A stretch of DNA of 64,000 nt from Gossypium raimondii (taxonomy: Eukaryota; Streptophyta; Magnoliopsida; Malvales; Malvaceae): the NCBI RefSeq assembly GCF_025698545.1, contig NC_068576.1, forward strand, positions 54,098,390 through 54,162,389, written 5' to 3'. This document shows positions 62,095 through 64,000 of this stretch, piece by piece. The notes below the pieces were generated by a model. The model was not told the DNA's origin. It did not search any database and worked only from the letters and a program-made list of their open reading frames with translations. Every line of letters starts with the position of its first letter. The stretch's first letter is position 1. A program made the translations under genes and the position numbers.

Positions 62095-63839
62095 GTCAAT
62101 GAAACAAATTATATTTGGGGTTGCCTCCTCCAACTCTATTTCAGTCTTTAATATTAGGGTTGAATATGATCAAACCCAGTTCCCCGTGCTTTTCAACATC
62201 TAAAAAGAGGATTTTATTCTTAAATTTTACATTACTTTGAAAACCTAAAATTCTTTTTAATTGTATTACAAAAGGATGATAAAAACCCGAACTGTTTAAT
62301 AGATTTTGGACTCGCAATTTTTTTATTAAAAATTGAATGTGATGTGGGGTAATGTAAATTTTTTCTTTTGTCTGGTGAGTATAAAACGATCATAATAATT
62401 GTTTGCCCTGTCCGCTCCACTATATGAATTTATTATTTTATTCTTGTATATATATAAGTATTAAAAGAAGAAAAATATAATAAAATATTATTGAAGAAAA
62501 TCTCTATAAATATACTTAAAGAATCATGTTTAAAAAAATTGAAAATATTATAACAAGTGCAAAAATTATAATTAAACCGGAGTGAGATGGAAAGGTGGTA
62601 GTGATGTAAAACAAAATATGCCCAAGTATGAATCAGTGTAACAACATCCATCCTAACTCCGGTCCATCTGTATGCGAGTGTTACAGTAGGTTTTGAATAT
62701 CAGAGAAAGGAGAAAAAAAACAAAAGGAACCCTTGAATGACGATGTGATATGACTCAACAAAGAGTAGAATATTATAGCCTTTAGATGTGGTACATTTAT
62801 TCTTATGATACTTAAAAAGCTTTTTTATATTGGCAAGAGGTTTATTTTGAGTATTATGAAGCATCTTCATGCCGGAGTGTGGAATATAAAAATAATTAAG
62901 GATTTTCCAAATAGAAAGGAGTTAAATGATTCATTATAGTTGGTATTTTCTTATCTAGAGAATATTATTTTAGCTTTTGGACTGTTCAATTATAAGGAAT
63001 CATAAATATTTGTTAATATTGAATGGTTATGGTTAAGCTTTAAAGTGATATTTATAAGAAAATGGGTTCATAATAATCGTACACTAACCCTGTACTTAAA
63101 TTTGATTTGATGACAGTCCTAGATGAAGAATACAGAATTTGTCACCTTTTTTTAAAAAAATTAGAATATGGATGACTTATTCCACTTAAAAGTAAACTTT
63201 CGTAATAATGCATTATTTATAACAAACACAACGTAGGGTAGGGATGAGCGTGAAATCTATTAAAGATGAGACAAATTTATTGTTGATGGTGTAAAAAGGA
63301 CGGGGTTTCATTGTTCACTGCATGAACTGTTTCCTGAGTACAAATATGAGAAACTGTATATATTTGGGTGGGGATTGTTTACTTTAAGCTGACAAGATTT
63401 TCTTCTGAGATTGAATTGAAAGATGTGATTTTGAGTTGACGAGACATGGGTGCCTTTCTATTTTTCTATTTTTCTCAACTCCTACGTGTGAATAAAATTG
63501 TAATTAATTTTGAACATAGATTATTGAATTATATATGTTGAGGTACTCTCCCGAGTGACCTTTTTGGGGTTGCAAGACTTGGCTCAGAGAGAAATATAGA
63601 TTTTGCATGAATTGGTGAATAAGGAACTACATATATCGGAGGTGCCTAAAGAATGAAGCCCAGTCATAGGGGCCCTTGGTGATAAAAATCTGGAGGAGGA
63701 GTTAATAAAAATGGACTGGATGTTGTTGATAGTATGGATGAAAAAAGTGGGTCTACTGGCCCAATTTACACTCCGCTGCCCATTTTGAAATATAGATTTT
63801 GTCAAGTGAGTGAAATAAAAATTTACTTCTATAAATATG
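62095..63839. other. Spacer, nothing recognised
   Basis: No gene, RNA or clear repeat seen. It is moderately AT-rich with scattered short frames that look accidental. Confidence 0.35.
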
Positions 63840-64000
63840 TTTAATAATGTATATAATCGATTTGTATTTTAATGTTATTAAATAGATTTATAATTGTTTT
63901 ATTTAAATATGAAAATACAAAGGTATTATTATAATATTATTAATTATAATTTAAAAGAAATGGTATTCTTATAATTTCATAAATGAATTAATGATCGAGT
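63840..64000 (-). repeat. Third copy of the AT-rich dispersed repeat, cut by the window edge
   Basis: Read on the minus strand (ACTCGATCATTAATTCATTT, then TGAAATTATAAGAATACC), it follows the same order as 57985–58215 and 30345–30600. Unknown class; it continues beyond the window. Confidence 0.4.

Overview
This is nuclear DNA of a flowering plant, very probably a eudicot. The genes carry GT–AG introns, sit in AT-rich spacers and are surrounded by plant-type MITEs, SINE relics and solo LTRs. A plastid initiation factor (IF-1) is nuclear-encoded with a transit peptide, as in most rosids. The repeat style resembles Malvaceae such as cotton, but that is an impression and the species cannot be proved from the window.

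Layout, left to right: (1) 1–334, the 5' end of a membrane-associated kinase regulator gene (MAKR2-like, minus), then about 8 kb of spacer with a MITE. (2) 8684–10494, a reticulon (RTNLB, plus, 5 exons), whose 3' end was tandemly duplicated; the duplicate is split by about 2 kb holding a Helitron-like repeat and a stray fragment of a mitochondrial adenine-nucleotide carrier gene. (3) 13827–17442, a calcium-dependent protein kinase (CPK3-like, minus, 9 exons), with a CGCG-box promoter whose distal part is duplicated and interrupted by a MITE. (4) 21412–24495, an intronless ribosome-biogenesis GTPase (EFL1-like, plus). (5) 25262–29868, a chloroplast GDT1/UPF0016 cation transporter (PAM71-like, minus, 12 exons) with a MITE in one intron. 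(6) 30843–31397, a dirigent gene (DIR5/DIR6-like, minus). (7) 32131–37529, two nested solo LTRs of one family in opposite orientation. (8) 38652–39529, plastid IF-1 (minus, 2 exons). (9) 43022–46273, a coiled-coil protein (plus, 3 exons). (10) 47365–48001, a small glyoxalase-fold protein (plus), and 48008–49878, an acyl-CoA:6-aminopenicillanate acyltransferase-like (C45) protein (minus, 7 exons), with stop codons only 6 bases apart. (11) 55800–55972, a MIR319 hairpin (minus). (12) 56.5–64 kb, gene-poor, with MITEs and dispersed repeats.

The genes do not form a pathway. From memory of Arabidopsis locus names, their order looks like an ancient syntenic block: its members recur around At1g64080–At1g64185, At4g23630–At4g23713, At5g41620–At5g41663 and At4g11175–At4g11220. 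I built the exon models by hand from splice sites and reading frame, and every multi-exon model closes in frame. I found no convincing new molecular system. The best second looks are the 6-base convergent gene pair, the nested inverted solo LTRs, the split duplication of the reticulon 3' end, and a 5S-rRNA-derived piece joined to a tRNA-like promoter.
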